Positions 32,136 to 44,044 are shown, counted from the first letter of the stretch. The stretch is 44,140 nt of DNA from Rhizopus sp. PT2906 (GCA_025529335.1 JAMYHX010000435.1:1-44140); one strand, 5' to 3'. Numbers and translations are program-made. The notes: a model not told the origin generated them from the letters alone.

Positions 32136-33093
32136 TCTGATAATATTTGTAGTTACTGATAAATACACATTTTAACTTTATCAGGACAATTCTATGGTAA
32201 ACCTCTACTACTTTTTACTCATTTTTTGACGACATATTTGCACACTAAATGATACACTGCAAGGGACCACTAGTCAACCTTTTTCTTTATTTTTTATCAT
32301 AAAGAACTTAATCCAGTGTACTATGTAGGAAAATGAGTCGATATTTATCATTATTCGCACTATTTAATAAGCCCAGATGAACTATATAATCTCAACTATT
32401 CCTTAAAGTGAAGAGTAAACTTTAAATAAAGAAGTGCGTTGTTAAAATGATATTACAGTTATAGTCCACTAATACGTCCTTATGTCTATAGTTTGTATTG
32501 AATTGGATAATGACACAGCCAAGAGACCCTTTTACATTCCATTTAAAAATGATGGTTAATATATGCACATCGTACTAAACCATCTTGTTCGGTGGTTATG
32601 GGATAAATGAAAATTACTTTATTTGGTAGTAAAGATGTCAGTCTCTTTAAACTGGATATTATTTTTACTTTAAAGGGAGGGGGAGGGTTAACTTAATTGC
32701 CCCCTCAAGATGCAACTCTTTAAAAGTGTTCTAGTAGATCAGGAGTTTTCTACTGCAGTAATTGTATGAATAGGTACTTTAGGCGCGTACCTAACCAACT
32801 CAGTTTAATATGTGTTGTGTAACTTTTAGTAACAATGTAACATGTGCCATATTACTTTTTGTCTGTGAGCTTCTATTCTATCTCTTTCCTTCCTTCTCCT
32901 CTTTTTCTTTCTTATAAAAATAACTTTCTCCCCTTTTTCTTTCTTCTTTACTCTCCTTTTCTAATAATTCAACAGAAAAATATAATACTTTGTCCTTTCT
33001 TCAAAGTTTATTTTTCTCTTTCTTTCTTTCTTTTATTCTTGTACATAGACACCCCTTCCATCCCTTTTTTATCATAAAAAGTTTGTTTATAAC
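32136..33093. other. divergent intergenic region upstream of RAX2
   Basis: No gene was found. A G-rich run (AAAGGGAGGGGGAGGG) lies at about 32674-32689, and pyrimidine-rich sequence from 32880 to 33060 leads into the RAX2 start. An 11-base ATTATTCGCAC at 32350-32360 repeats a motif of the left inverted-repeat arm. The plus-strand frame at 32844-33077 is Phe/Leu/Ser low complexity from a CT-rich tract and is not called. Confidence 0.5.
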
Positions 33094-36000
33094 ATGATTG
33101 GGTTATTGTTCATCCTTGAGATAATCCTTCATACGACCCTTGCTTCGTATGTATCTCATCCAAATATTAATCTCGATTTACTTGGCATATCAGGATCATA
33201 CAATGGTATTTCACTCTACACAGACACCAATCAACTCACACAAATACCATCATCTACTTCATCCGTCATCTCATTTTCAAATGACACTCTTTTTCAACTA
33301 CTGGCATCCTCCAATCTCAATGGAACCATTCATGACAGCTGCATCCTCTACAACTGGATTTATATTGCCGGTAACTTTAGTACCATCAACGGTATCCATG
33401 TCAACCATATTGCAGCATTGGATATCCACACAGGTCAATTGGATACCTTGGCACAAGGATTAGATGGGCCTGTCAGTACAGTCTATTGTGACGCCGAAAC
33501 AAAGTCAGTCTTCGTAGGCGGATCATTCACAGCACCTGTCAGCACCAATCAGCTCTCTTACTCAACTTCACTCGCTCAGTTTGGTGGAAGTATCGCCGTT
33601 TGGAATGGTAAAGAGTGGACGGCTGTTCCTTGGAAAGGAGTCAACGGACCTGTACATACAATCCTTCGATACAAACAGTCCATGCTCTTTGCAGGCTCAT
33701 TTGATACAACCATGGATGGTCAAACGTCTTACGCTCCAGCCAGTCAAATCATCCCATTACCAAAAACTGTAAATAACAATAAAAACAATTTCTCTTTGTT
33801 TTCTTCCATCTGTTTTGTATATACTCACTTTCTTTATCTTTCTCTTTCTTTTTAGGGCGCAACTGCTAGTAATTCGGCTTCGACTACAGATACAGCATCA
33901 TCCATCGTCTGTGCGACCTCGACAAATTCAAATGCATGGATACTCAAAGACGGTCAGACAGGGACATGGCAAACAACCTTTGGTTATTATAGCGTCAATC
34001 CTTCTCTTGTCCGAATTGCAAATTCAAGATTGACAAATCATCAAACAAAGGAGTTTGGGTAACATATACATTCATACAATATACAATAAAAAAGAGACTA
34101 ACTCTTTAAACAGTGTTCGACCTATTGACAATGCGACTTACTTTCAAATGGCTTATTTGGATCCTGCTTCAAATACGACAAAGACTTGCACAACCAACTG
34201 TGTCCTTTCCAATGACGCCAACGTAGAATATCAGGATTTTCGTATTTTAAACACAACGATGACAAGTGGTGTAGCCATTGATGTCAAATCCTGGTATGGG
34301 TCAAGCGGTGGTCTAGCTTCTGTTTCTGTATTTCAGTCAGGTAAAAAAAAAAAAAAAAAAAAAAAACACTATAGATCTACTTTTTTCTTACACCTGAATT
34401 TTAGAAAACTTCATTTATGCTATTGACACCAGTGCAGAAAATACTCCCTGCGGTAACAACACACTGAAGAGAATCGAAACCAAGGGTTCTTGGACGAGAA
34501 TCAATGACGGAGGTCTTGCTTATTACGCCTCTAACGCAACCAATGACTCGTCCATCATCTTTTATCCCGGTTTAGCCGAATCAGGCAATTACGACGTCTA
34601 CATCTATTTACCTCAGTGTTCTGGCACCAGCTGTAATGATAGAGCTAATTTAGATGTTCACATATACACTTCACCTGGTCAAAACGCAACAGTAAAGTAC
34701 GTAGATGCTAGTTCAAACGCACAGGACGGTCTCTTCCTTTCCTCTGCTTACTTTAATCTTTCTTTGGATTTTCAGCCTACCATTGAGATCACCGCGGCTC
34801 ATAATGCAACAAAGACTGGGTCGATCATAGCCCATGCGTTCCAATTTGTGAAGAATCCGTCCAGGGGCGCACTATCAAATATTATTCAGTACAATACAAC
34901 AGCAGAGTTACAGTGGGGATCTCTATCAACAGAACTTGCATCAAACTCAATCGTGAATGACATAAAAGAATATCAGGACAGTCTTTACATTGTTGGCAGC
35001 TTCAAAGGAACTGATTCATCTAATGGAGTATACAATAATATTGTTCAATACAATTCAGGTAAACTCAAGGCATTAAAGAGCGGAGGCACGAACGGACCTA
35101 TCGAGTCAATCGCGATTGCCCCACAGACAGGCGAGATCTTTGTTGCTGGAAACTTTAGTGCGCTCGCTTCATCCAATGCGACCCAAATTTCAAGTGTAGG
35201 ACGATACAATGTGAATCAAGCAACATGGAATCCTCTAGAAGGGGTAAGAATGCACACTTGTGTTCATTTACACACGAAGCTAATTGACATTTATGGCTTA
35301 GGGTATTCAAGGTGTTGCTCACAAAGTCAGCTTGATAAACGGTCATATACTCGTGTCGGGAGAAATAGAAAAGATTTCGAGTATGAGTGCCTTTGGCGTT
35401 GGATGGTGGAACATTGGAAAAACAACTTGGGGCCACGACATGCCATTCTTATCTGGAACGGTTTACTGCACTCTCGAGTATGACAACAAATATTACTTTT
35501 CTGGAAGCATCCATGCTGCACAAAGATATCAGTCCTTTGGGTCGTCCGTTTTTAATGCTACTGTCTTGTCGCAATTACCATTTTACCCTCTTGATCAGCA
35601 GCCGGTTGTCACCGCCGGAGCAGTCATCAACAGCACCATCATCCTCGGTGGCCAGTTCACGCTTCCGGGCAATATAAAAAACATTGCCTTGTACCAAAAC
35701 TCTAGTTGGCGAGGAGTAGAAGGATCAGACTGGAAGGGTACCATTTACTCCATGGTGGCACATCAAGATATCTTGTACGTCGGCGGTGAATCTTTAGGAC
35801 AAGCAGGTAAGGCCTTTGTCGCCTTTGGACTCACCAACGGATCGTTGATACTTTCCCCAAACATCACGACGAGTGATGGTTCGAATGCGAGTGTGAGTAT
35901 CGTTCGTTCTGTACCTGCTCAAAATGCAATTATTGTCGGCGGTCACTTTAGTCTGGTCGGTGAACTCGGTTGCTCTACCGTCTGTGCATTAAGCACAAGA

Positions 36001-37162
36001 AATCATCAGTGGTTGCCACTAGGCTCGGGTCTAGCCGGACAGGTGACAGATATCGAATATATCGATGGCAAACTTGTAGCAACGGGTAACATGACTCTGA
36101 ATAACTCACCAATTACTATTGCCGAATACGATTTTGAGAAGCAAGTGTGGGGTCCATTTGCGACGGCTAATCTGCCTGGTCCCTCGGTTGCCATGACTTA
36201 TGACAACGTCACAAAACACACGTTTATCTCTGGAAAGGACAGTACGAACGGTTCTACCTATCTTAGAGTCTGGAACGGTCAGCAGTTCAACCCGATTGAT
36301 CAAGGTTTAGGATCTGGTAGTATCATATCCAGAATGTATTCACTGCCTGTGAAAAACACGACACAGAACACACTGTTGGCCACAGGGCTCATCAACCTTG
36401 GTTCATTGGGTAATGTCAGCGCCGCCTTCTTTGATGGTCAGCAGTGGACTCCTTATTTGGTTACGTCAAGTGCATCTACCGATGGATTCCTTAGGAGCTT
36501 GTTTTATTTCGATATACCAAGCATACCGTCTACCATCAGACGTAAGTAGCATAAGGCTTTCAACAAACAAACATATTAATTTCTTGTTTATTTTAGGATT
36601 CTTGCCTGCTCCGCTTGTCATTCTTGTATCAATTGCTATATCTCTAGGTATTGTTTTCCTCATTGTGCTTGCTACCATGTGTATCATCTTCTTTAAGCGA
36701 AAAGCAGAGTCCAAGATAGATCCTCAAAATGCTCCAGAGGCATACTACAGTAAACCACCTCGATCAGCAGATTCGGTGCTTGCTGCGCTTAAAGATGAAA
36801 ACAACAACAACCCCAACTACTCTGCAGAGAAATTGGATACACTTGAACCTGAGGCACAGATCTACAGTATGTCTCGATCTATCAGTACCGATTATCTTCA
36901 TGAGCAACCTCCTACACCTGCCATGATGAAACCAACCGCTCTGTCCCCTGCACCACCCAAGGTCCCTTATAACATGAGCACCAACAGTTTCTATCAAGGT
37001 CTTACACCAAGTCCACGTCCAGACTCCTTTGTGAGGCCGATGAGTGATATCCGAAGAGACTCACAGCCATCTTCGATGACTGTAAGGGAAATGTCTGAGG
37101 TTGATGATGATCGACGAGGCTCCTATAATCCCTTTCGAAGGCCATCCTCTGAATTATTATAA
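33094..37162 (+). CDS. RAX2: Rax2-like cortical polarity marker
   Basis: Large type I membrane glycoprotein that in fungi marks old growth sites at the cell cortex and guides polarity. Exons: 33094-33768, 33856-34058, 34114-34340, 34405-35243, 35302-36541 and 36597-37162, giving 1249 aa (yeast Rax2 about 1220). It starts with a signal peptide (MIGLLFILEIILHTTLAS). The ectodomain is built of repeated kelch-like motifs (IYIAGNFSTINGI, SVFVGGSFTAP, IFVAGNFSALASS, IILGGQFTLPGN, IIVGGHFSLVG) and has many N-glycosylation sequons. A single transmembrane helix lies at about 1068-1092 (LVILVSIAISLGIVFLIVLA) and is followed by FFKRK. The ~155-residue cytoplasmic tail is Pro/Ser-rich with DDDRRGSYNPFRRPSS. 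Intron 3 starts with a run of 24 A (34343-34366). Confidence 0.92.
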
Positions 37163-37297
37163 AAACATACACGTGTGATGAAGTTAATGCTATTATATAC
37201 ATACACCTTTAACCTTAATACATAATGCTTTCTTTGTTCATTTTATTAAAATCATATAAAACTACTCCTCTTCTATATATATACACACAATGCTATG

Positions 37298-38253
37298 TTA
37301 TGCAGTCAATCTAGACATCAAATGCTCTGTATTCTTTCTGATCACATTGTCCAAGACACTGTGAATATGCATACAGCCTTCTTTTGCCAATTCAGTGACA
37401 CCAGCAAGTTTATCAATTTGGAGTCTCGATTCCATCTATATAAGATAGGTAAACATAACATACATCATCATCTTATTCACGTGTTTACCTCCACCAAGTT
37501 GACTTTTCCAGTTCTTGGTAATATAGCAATGGTTAATTCAGGTGTATCTGAAGATTCCTCTAAGCCATTCAAGTCAAGTACTGGTACTTTATCGATACAT
37601 CCTGCAGAGCAAGCACAAACGTAGTCCAGCATGGGTATACCTGCATCCACCAAGGCCATCGTGGCTGCATTGATACAACTTTGTAACATACCTATTCAAC
37701 AAGGCTTAATAGACAGTCAAGGAGCGTTGTTTATATAAATATGCTTTACCCCCATCATTTTGAAATATTTGAAGATAAATGTCAATCTGAGATTTAGGAA
37801 ACTGAGAAGTAAGAATGACTGGTTCAAATGTCTGACGGATGAATGCTGCCACTTCTAGAGATCGTCTTTATAAAGGGTTAGTCTGTTTTTTTTTTTTTTT
37901 TTTCTCAATTAAACTTACTTATCAGCCTTTGATCGCTTCTTTCGTTCACTTGTACTAAAAGGAGCCACGTTGAATTCGACATTGATCACAGCACGATCGG
38001 ATAATGCCTGTCCTCTATGTCTGACTTCTCTTGGTCCATAAACTGCTGCTAAACATTTGGTATTTCCTTGCTCAATATAGGCTGATCCATCAGCTTTACT
38101 AAAGACAGATGTTTTGGCGGTTATTTTTCGTAATTCATTTGCTCGTCGACCGTCGATACGAAGACCTTCAGGTGTTAATAGTTCTAAACGCGACTTTTGA
38201 AGTATAAAGTGAATATTGGGAATCTATAACATGTACAATATCTTTTTTACCAT
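37298..38253 (-). CDS. SKI6: exosome complex RNase PH-like subunit Rrp41/Ski6
   Basis: Core ring subunit of the RNA exosome in nucleus and cytoplasm, homologous to human EXOSC4. Exons: 38253-38251 (the ATG alone), 38193-37919, 37865-37750, 37691-37489 and 37435-37298, giving 244 aa (yeast Ski6 246, EXOSC4 245). The start was chosen because no ATG lies in frame in exon 2, which follows an in-frame stop. Splicing ATG| to |TCG across a 57-nt GT...AG intron gives MSRLELLTPEGLRIDGRR, nearly the same as the yeast Ski6 N-terminus. Other signatures are DGSAYIEQGNTKCLAAVYGP, SQIDIYLQIFQNDGG, CINAATMALVDAGIPM and CACSAGCIDK. It is divergent from the hydrolase gene and converges with RAX2 (stops 135 nt apart). 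Confidence 0.92.
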
Positions 38254-38573
38254 TAATGAACAGGAGGGAAAGAGAGAAGAAATTAAAAAAATGTTTTGTC
38301 TCTGTGTGACTTAATTCTATGCAGTGTAAAATAAGAAAAAAAAGAGAGAAAGAAAGAAAGAAAGAAAGGACATGCCACAAGTTTCTTTTGTATCCTATTA
38401 TCAATATATGCATCTGTGTGTGTATTATATTTAGTAAAAGTGACTGAGAACAATCATGATTAGAAAACCCTGCCTTTAGGTCTGAGATTGGAGTGGTGCC
38501 CCGCAATTGCAGATATTGTTTTTCTTTTTCTTTCTTTTTTTTTTTCTCTTTACTTTTGACAGACGGAATCAAT
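38254..38573. promoter_or_regulatory. divergent promoter region between RRP41 and hydrolase genes
   Basis: 320 nt separate the ATG codons of two divergent genes. The region contains an (AAAG)n run at about 38346-38370 and a pyrimidine tract just before the hydrolase start (38519-38550). The minus-strand frame over it is low complexity and is not a gene. Promoter function is inferred only from position. Confidence 0.45.
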
Positions 38574-39561
38574 ATGTCTTTACCTTTCAAAGTTTACAAC
38601 TTTACTTCCAAGAACGCAAAGACATTACCTCGTGCTGCTATTATTGTAAGTGCAATATGTTGATACATCATAACGCGTCTAATAAGTATACAGGTCTTAC
38701 AAGAATGGTGGGGAGTTAATGATATGATCAAGCAACATGCTCAAAATATCGCTGATCATACTGGCGCATACACAGTTGTTCCTGATCTTTACAAGGGAAA
38801 AGTGGGTGTAAATGCAGAGGTAAGAAAAAGTAAAATAAAGAGAGCAACACTGACAAGACACAACAGGAAGCTAGTCATTTAATGAACAAGTTGGATTGGA
38901 ACGTGGCTATTGGCGAAATTGAACAGCTTATTGATAGCTTAAATAACCAAGGATACGAGTAAGATAATGAAAGAATGAAAAGATTGTAATGGCTAATAAC
39001 CTTTTGTAGTCGTGTCGGAAGCATTGGCTTTTGTATGGGCGGTGGTTTGTCCTTTGCATTGGCTGCTGATGCTGCTAAACGTGGTAAACCTATCCAAGCT
39101 GCCGTTGGATGCTATGGCACACCCCCTGATCACTTTGATCTTTCTCTTATCAAAGACACTGCTATCCAAGGCCACTTTGGAGGAAAGGTAAGCATGAATT
39201 TATGCATTTCTTTTTTTTTCTAACCCATCATATATTTGTGCATGGCATTAGGATAAAATGGCAGGATTCAGTGACCCTGCTGCAGGTATATACAACCCTT
39301 TATTCGATATCATCAATATACTCATTGCTTTTACTTTTAGCTGACGCTCTCGAGGCAAGACTCAAGAACGCAAAGGAAGTGAACATTTACAGATATCCCG
39401 AACAAGGACACGCCTTCTTGAACGTCGACGCTTGGGGAGTAAACGTTCGTAAAGAGCTTGGTTTTCTTGAAAAAGACAAGGACGCTATTGTTGAAGAAAA
39501 AGATATACGTGATCAAGCTTGGGGTCGTATCTTCAACTTCTTCACAAAGCATTTATCTTAA
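38574..39561 (+). CDS. dienelactone hydrolase family protein
   Basis: Predicted cytosolic alpha/beta hydrolase of the carboxymethylenebutenolidase type. Six exons: 38574-38645, 38694-38819, 38867-38958, 39010-39187, 39252-39285 and 39341-39561, giving 240 aa. The nucleophile elbow is GFCMGGG with Cys105; Asp157 (HFGGKD) and His191 (YPEQGHAF) complete the Cys-Asp-His triad of this family. QEWWGVNDMIKQHA near residue 27 is the conserved N-terminal signature. No signal peptide is present. Its natural substrate in fungi is unknown; it may detoxify lactones or esters. The C1D gene begins 91 nt downstream on the same strand. Confidence 0.9.
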
Positions 39562-39652
39562 TAAAAGAGTTGTCACACTGATTTTGTGTGTCTTATCCCC
39601 CTTTTTTAAATTTTTTCCCCTCTCTCTTTTTCTCTTTTTTTTATTGCAAAAT

Positions 39653-40397
39653 ATGTCAACTGAAGAGATTCCCAAGAAAGCAGTTCGTGCTCTAAGAACA
39701 AGAATTCAAGTTGTCAAAGATCATTTGGAACCTTTCATGGCACGACCTTTGAATGAAACTTATTCAAAGCTATCAATGACAGAGAAATATGAACTACAAG
39801 TGCTGCTGTCTTATACCTTGAACACTTTATATTACAGTAACAATCTACATGTGATGTCTTTATTTGTAGCTAATGGGAAACTTTGATTTAGTTTACTTAA
39901 GAGGAAATGGATCAGATCCTCAAAAACATGTTGTGCTGAAAGAATTGGTACAACAAGAGATCAAAAACACATGAAAGAGATCTAATCAAATTTTGATACT
40001 TAGCAACGAGTACAACGGTACATTCAGAAACTAAAGGAGCATCAAGGAAAAGAACAAAAACGTAAAGTACTTATATTATACACATGACCTTTTATTAAAG
40101 TGAATATATTTAGCAAACATGAAAGTGGATAAAGACGCAGCCGGCCGGTTTATTAAAGCAGCTCTAAGTGAAAATGAAGAAAATAAGGGAAAGAAGAGAA
40201 GGACGGAAGAATTGATTGTGATAGAAAGCTCTTCAGATGATGAAAAAGAGTCAAAGACATCTACTAAAAAGAAGGCAAGACTTGTTATGGATCCATTTGC
40301 AGGTAAAAAAAAAAAAAAATTATATTATTGTTCTTTGCTCTAAGTGTTTCTTCTATGATGATGACGTGTGTGTGATATAGGCTATGATAAAAAATAA
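39653..40397 (+). CDS. LRP1: C1D/Rrp47-like exosome cofactor
   Basis: Nuclear cofactor of the exosome nuclease Rrp6 (yeast Rrp47/Lrp1, human C1D). Exons 39653-39836, 39892-39947, 40004-40061, 40114-40302 and 40381-40397 give 167 aa. The first intron was closed at GATTTAG|TT rather than TTTGTAG|CT. Only this joins LLSYTLNTLYY to IYLRGNGSDPQKHVVLKEL, reproducing the C1D pattern of a helix followed by the Q/N-G-x-x-P-x-x-H motif. Then come QRVQRYIQKLKEH and the C-terminal DKDAAGRFIKAAL. The tail is Lys/Glu/Ser-rich with KKKARLVMDPF, typical of the RNA-binding end. Its stop lies 16 nt from the MTM1 stop on the other strand. Confidence 0.85.
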
Positions 40398-40413
40398 TAA
40401 AGTGTACATCTAT

Positions 40414-41553
40414 TTACAAGTTTCGTTCTGATCTTTTGTCAGCAAAAAAGTGCTTGCCCATTTCATAACTTGATATCATAATGGCACATGCAGGTGCTAC
40501 CTTAACTACTCTAGGTACAGATCCTCTAAAGAAGCCTGCTATTCCATCTCTGATGGCTATTTTTCTGATGATATGTGTAAGCCTTGCCTCTGTATTTTCT
40601 TCAACAGTTAGTCCCTCTTTTGAAAATGATGACTTTTTCTTCCTTACCCGCTGCATATGCAGTGACTTGTCGTTGAGTCTTTACAACATCAAATGGTGTA
40701 GTGACAACAGCCGCAATCATACCAGACGAAGCACCTGCGATAAAAGAAGCTTGAAAATGGGATAAATTAGCCAAGGAAGGGGAGTGCTTCATTTCTTCAT
40801 ATCCCATCCAATAAATCGCTGAAAATGGTACATCTCTAAGCATCGTTGGCAATAATCCTCTCCACAGCGCTCTTGGTCCTTCTCTATGAACCATCTCTTG
40901 GACACCTTTCCACACTGCTGAAAAGCCTTGACTTCCTTCTGTTGATTGCATTCGTGTTCTGAATAATTCCAACGGTGAAACAACTAGCCCTGAAATCGCT
41001 ATGGATAATAATATAGTCAGATATATTATAGTAAAGGTGATGTGTCTCTTTGTTTACTTCTTGCCACTCCTCCTGCCCATAATGGTGAATAGGTATCAAC
41101 AAGGTTATCTCTAAACTTCAATCTCGCATAGTCTCGCATATGATCATATCCAACATAATATATAGCAGTGGCCGGTAAAGCCATGATCAGTCCAGGTACT
41201 AAGCCTCTCCATAAGGCAAACAATCCTTCATTTCTAAATATCTTTACCAATCCATCCTATCAAAAAGATAAGAGAGTTGGCTTTCATTATCTACATGGCT
41301 TTGTTTTTTTATCCCATACTAAAGTTCCTTTATATTCACTTATTCCATTCTTTGAACTTTCCTGTAGTCTTGTCTTTATAACGTCCAAGGGTGTCACTAA
41401 GAAAAGATTAATAAGGCATACACATATATACATAGTATAGATCTTACTGAAAGACATGGTAATGATCGCACCAGTAGCTGCAGACAGCATTTTCTCAATG
41501 GAGCTATTGATCATTGGAAGTTGTTGTTCTTTAATCGTTGATTGCTCTGTCAT
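40414..41553 (-). CDS. MTM1: mitochondrial carrier, Mtm1/SLC25A39-40 type
   Basis: Inner-membrane carrier. In animals SLC25A39/40 import glutathione; yeast Mtm1 affects Mn/Fe handling. Exons 41553-41448, 41396-41320, 41256-41058, 40998-40648 and 40598-40414 give 305 aa. The three carrier signatures are TPLDVIKTRLQ, SPLELFRTRMQ and TPFDVVKTQRQ, each followed by the second-half motif (EGLFALWRGLVPGL, EGPRALWRGLLPTM, DGIAGFFRGSVPRV). ATAIYYVGYDHMRDY and FSAIYWMGYEEMK follow the first two. The last intron was closed at GTTGAAG|AA (49 nt), because a closer AG would make a 31-nt intron. The family is assigned from the alignment pattern by eye. Confidence 0.88.
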
Positions 41554-41832
41554 TTTGCTCAATAGTTAAGCGTGATAGACGGGAAGGCGAGAGGAGGAGG
41601 ACAATAAGAAAGATGACACATTATTTTCGTATTGTTGGTGTGCGCGGACAGAAAAGCATCCAAACTTTTTTAATTTCCGATCAATATCTTTTTTCTTTAT
41701 AAGCATACAGTGATTGTTTGTCCGTTATAAATCAATCATTGTTGCCTTCGTTTCACACTCCGATGTGGTGGTATAGCACTTCTAAAGCAGAAAACAATGA
41801 AAAAGATCAAGAAAAAAGAAGCGTAATACTGA

Positions 41833-43597
41833 TAGCAATCGAATTGGTTGCCCATGCATGATATATGCATCTCTAAAGGCAGACAAATTTGCCATTAGTA
41901 AAGTCAACAGCAAGCACAATTATCGCATAGAGATGATTAGCGTGTTTATGCAGTCAATAGAAAATTAGATGCTGCTCAAATGGAAAGAACAGTTAGCTTG
42001 CTTAAATTGCCAGGAAATACACCAGCTAGAGTTGCAAATATGCTTCAGAATGAAGGAGCTCCAATTCAAAAAAAGGATATATATAACATATATTATCAAT
42101 TTGTAAAGCAAGGCACTAGTGCAGACGACAGCTTACGTTGCATTATGGAGCTTGAAGATAAGAACTACCATGTTAGGTACTCTACCAACGATACCAATGA
42201 AGTGAACATGATTTTTTTTTGCCCACACTGAAGCAATCAAAGAGGCACAGCGTATGTCTGAGTGTACTGTTATTGATGCTACCTATAAGATGAACAGTCA
42301 TCGTATGGTGCTTTTAAAATTTGTGGGCACCATTAATGTATATGGGAAGACTCGTAATTCTTTGGCATCATTCCATATTGCCGGTGCATGAATGGATCAT
42401 GAATCAGCAGCGAATTATAAATGATCTGTTCAACAGTTTAGATCACTGGTTTTTAATGGAAAAATGGAGCTACCCAACGTCTTTGTCACTGATAATGACA
42501 AAGCTTTAAGATCAGCATTAGATGATGTATTCTCTGAGAGTGGTAAGCCTTTATGCTACATTCACATTTCTAGAAATTTTCAGAAGCATGGCCTATCCAA
42601 GCTTACAGCATTGTATTCAATAGTCAAAGCAAAAAATGTAGCTAGATTGGAAATTAGAGACCTAGTGGCAGAGATAGCACTTCCAGCCAACACTGAAGAG
42701 CACTTTAAGCAGGCTTTGAAGAATTATAGAGAGTATTTTAGCCTAGATGGAAGATGTACAGATGCTGGTGTGCATGCAATCCAATATTTAGAGAAGATAT
42801 TAAAAGAGAAAAAACATTGAGTTGGGCTTTATGCAAATGATTGTATACACTTGAATAGCCGTTCTTCAAATCGAGCCGAACCAACTCATTCGTCTCAGAA
42901 GCACTTCATTCAGACGTATTCTGGAAAGCTTGACCTTGTTACAAGAAAATTAGATTATTAGGCCAGGGAAGATCTCTCATTAAGAAAACTGAAAAGCGAA
43001 CAAGAATTATTGAAGCAATCTGTTCGCCTCATATCTCCTGAACATGAATACAAATTAGGGAATCTCAAAGGAAAGGTGTTAAAATACGCAATCGATATCA
43101 TCAAATAAGAGATGATCGCCTCGATTTCGAACAACTGCGAGCACAGCGATAACTGTTTGTGCCAAATGAAGATGAATTTTAGACTACCTTGCCGACATCT
43201 TCTTGCTAAATATGACATTACTCCTCTCAATATTGTCCACAGACGTTGGTTGAATTATGAAACATACAAGCAGGTAGAGCAAGAAAGTACGTTACAAGAT
43301 GATATAGCTGTTGGTAGTGAGCCCAAGATTGGGTTTAAGATCCTAAATGAATTAGAAAGCATACGATCTTTATCTTGCGACGTATTCACAGAGCAACAAA
43401 AATTAGCCATTTTATACCAACTTCAAAAGTAAAGACAGAATTAATGGCTCCCAAAGACCAACTGCAGAATATGCTCTTTCCAACAGCAGTTGACGATATC
43501 AAAGGGCGGCAAAAAAACACCAAGCGAATCGCTATTGCCCTAGAAATCTTTAATGAAAGAAATAGAAAAAAAGCAAAAATATGGGCACACCTCCTAT
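41833..43597 (+). pseudogene. decayed MULE transposase with FAR1-type and SWIM zinc-binding motifs
   Basis: A Mutator-like (MULE) transposase interrupted by stops and frameshifts. In order it shows a FAR1/WRKY-GCM1-like finger remnant (IGCPCMIYASLKADKFAISK then VNSKHNY); a helical region (MERTVSLLKLPGNTPARVAN); the first catalytic Asp block (CTVIDATYKMNSHRMVLL); a second block (LPNVFVTDNDKALRSALDDV); a SWIM zinc-binding motif (CLCQMKMNFRLPCRHLLA) followed by YDITPLNIVHRRWL; and a tail with GRQKNTKRIA. At least six reading-frame breaks are visible, for example near 42228, 42390 and 42818. No terminal inverted repeats were identified by eye. It lies just upstream (5' side) of MTM1. Confidence 0.75.
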
Positions 43598-43635
43598 AGA
43601 GAAAAAAAAAAGGTAATTTATGTAGTGTTTCCCCA

Positions 43636-44044
43636 GTGGTAAATAATCTATTGTCATATTTTTATAAAAAGTGTAAAACTAAAGTAACGAAAAGGGATAA
43701 ATCCTCTTTCAAGATCAATACTGATGTCAACAAAAAGCTTCGCCTTGATTTTATTTTCTATGTCAATGACCAAGAAATTGGCTGCGGTGAGGTGAAAGTA
43801 CGCAATGATAATTCCAGATTCTTAGGCAACGACAGAGCAAGTATCGCCGAAACTATGAAACGACAATTGTGCCTCCGTATAATGAAATGCAAAGACCAGG
43901 AACAGATAGTGACTTTTTGAATGTTTTTTAACGATCATAACATTGAATTATCAATTATATAAATTCCGAACTTTGATAATACCTTGCTTACTACGTACCT
44001 ATACCAACATGGAGGAAACTCTAGAATATTTAAAAAGCTTCAAG
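43636..44044 (+). pseudogene. broken ORF with D...E-x-K motif, unknown family
   Basis: Open from MVNNLLSYFYKKC to a stop at 43918-43920. The same frame then continues in coding-like sequence through one more stop (at 43972-43974): FFNDHNIELSII and TLLTTYLYQHGGNSRIFKKL, ending at a good donor (CAAG|GTAAGG) at 44045. A matching acceptor (TTTATCTAG) lies at 44112-44120, so a further exon may begin at 44121. The central segment reads LRLDFIFYVNDQEIGCGEVK, then DRASIAETMKRQLCLRIMK. The spacing D...E-V-K recalls PD-(D/E)XK nuclease cores, but this is pattern resemblance only. It is probably a relic of a repeated gene family or mobile-element gene. Confidence 0.45.

Noticed and set aside
32844..33077. 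Plus-strand 77-codon frame before RAX2
   Set aside because: It is a CT-rich leader giving Phe/Leu/Ser low complexity; RAX2 has its own start with a signal peptide at 33094.
38168..38590. Minus-strand 140-codon frame overlapping the RRP41 start
   Set aside because: It is mainly low complexity from the intergenic region and is in the wrong frame for RRP41 exon 2; the ATG-only exon explains the RRP41 N-terminus better.
40617..40647. 31-nt intron in MTM1
   Set aside because: It is too short for this gene set; using the next AG gives a 49-nt intron and a better carrier alignment.
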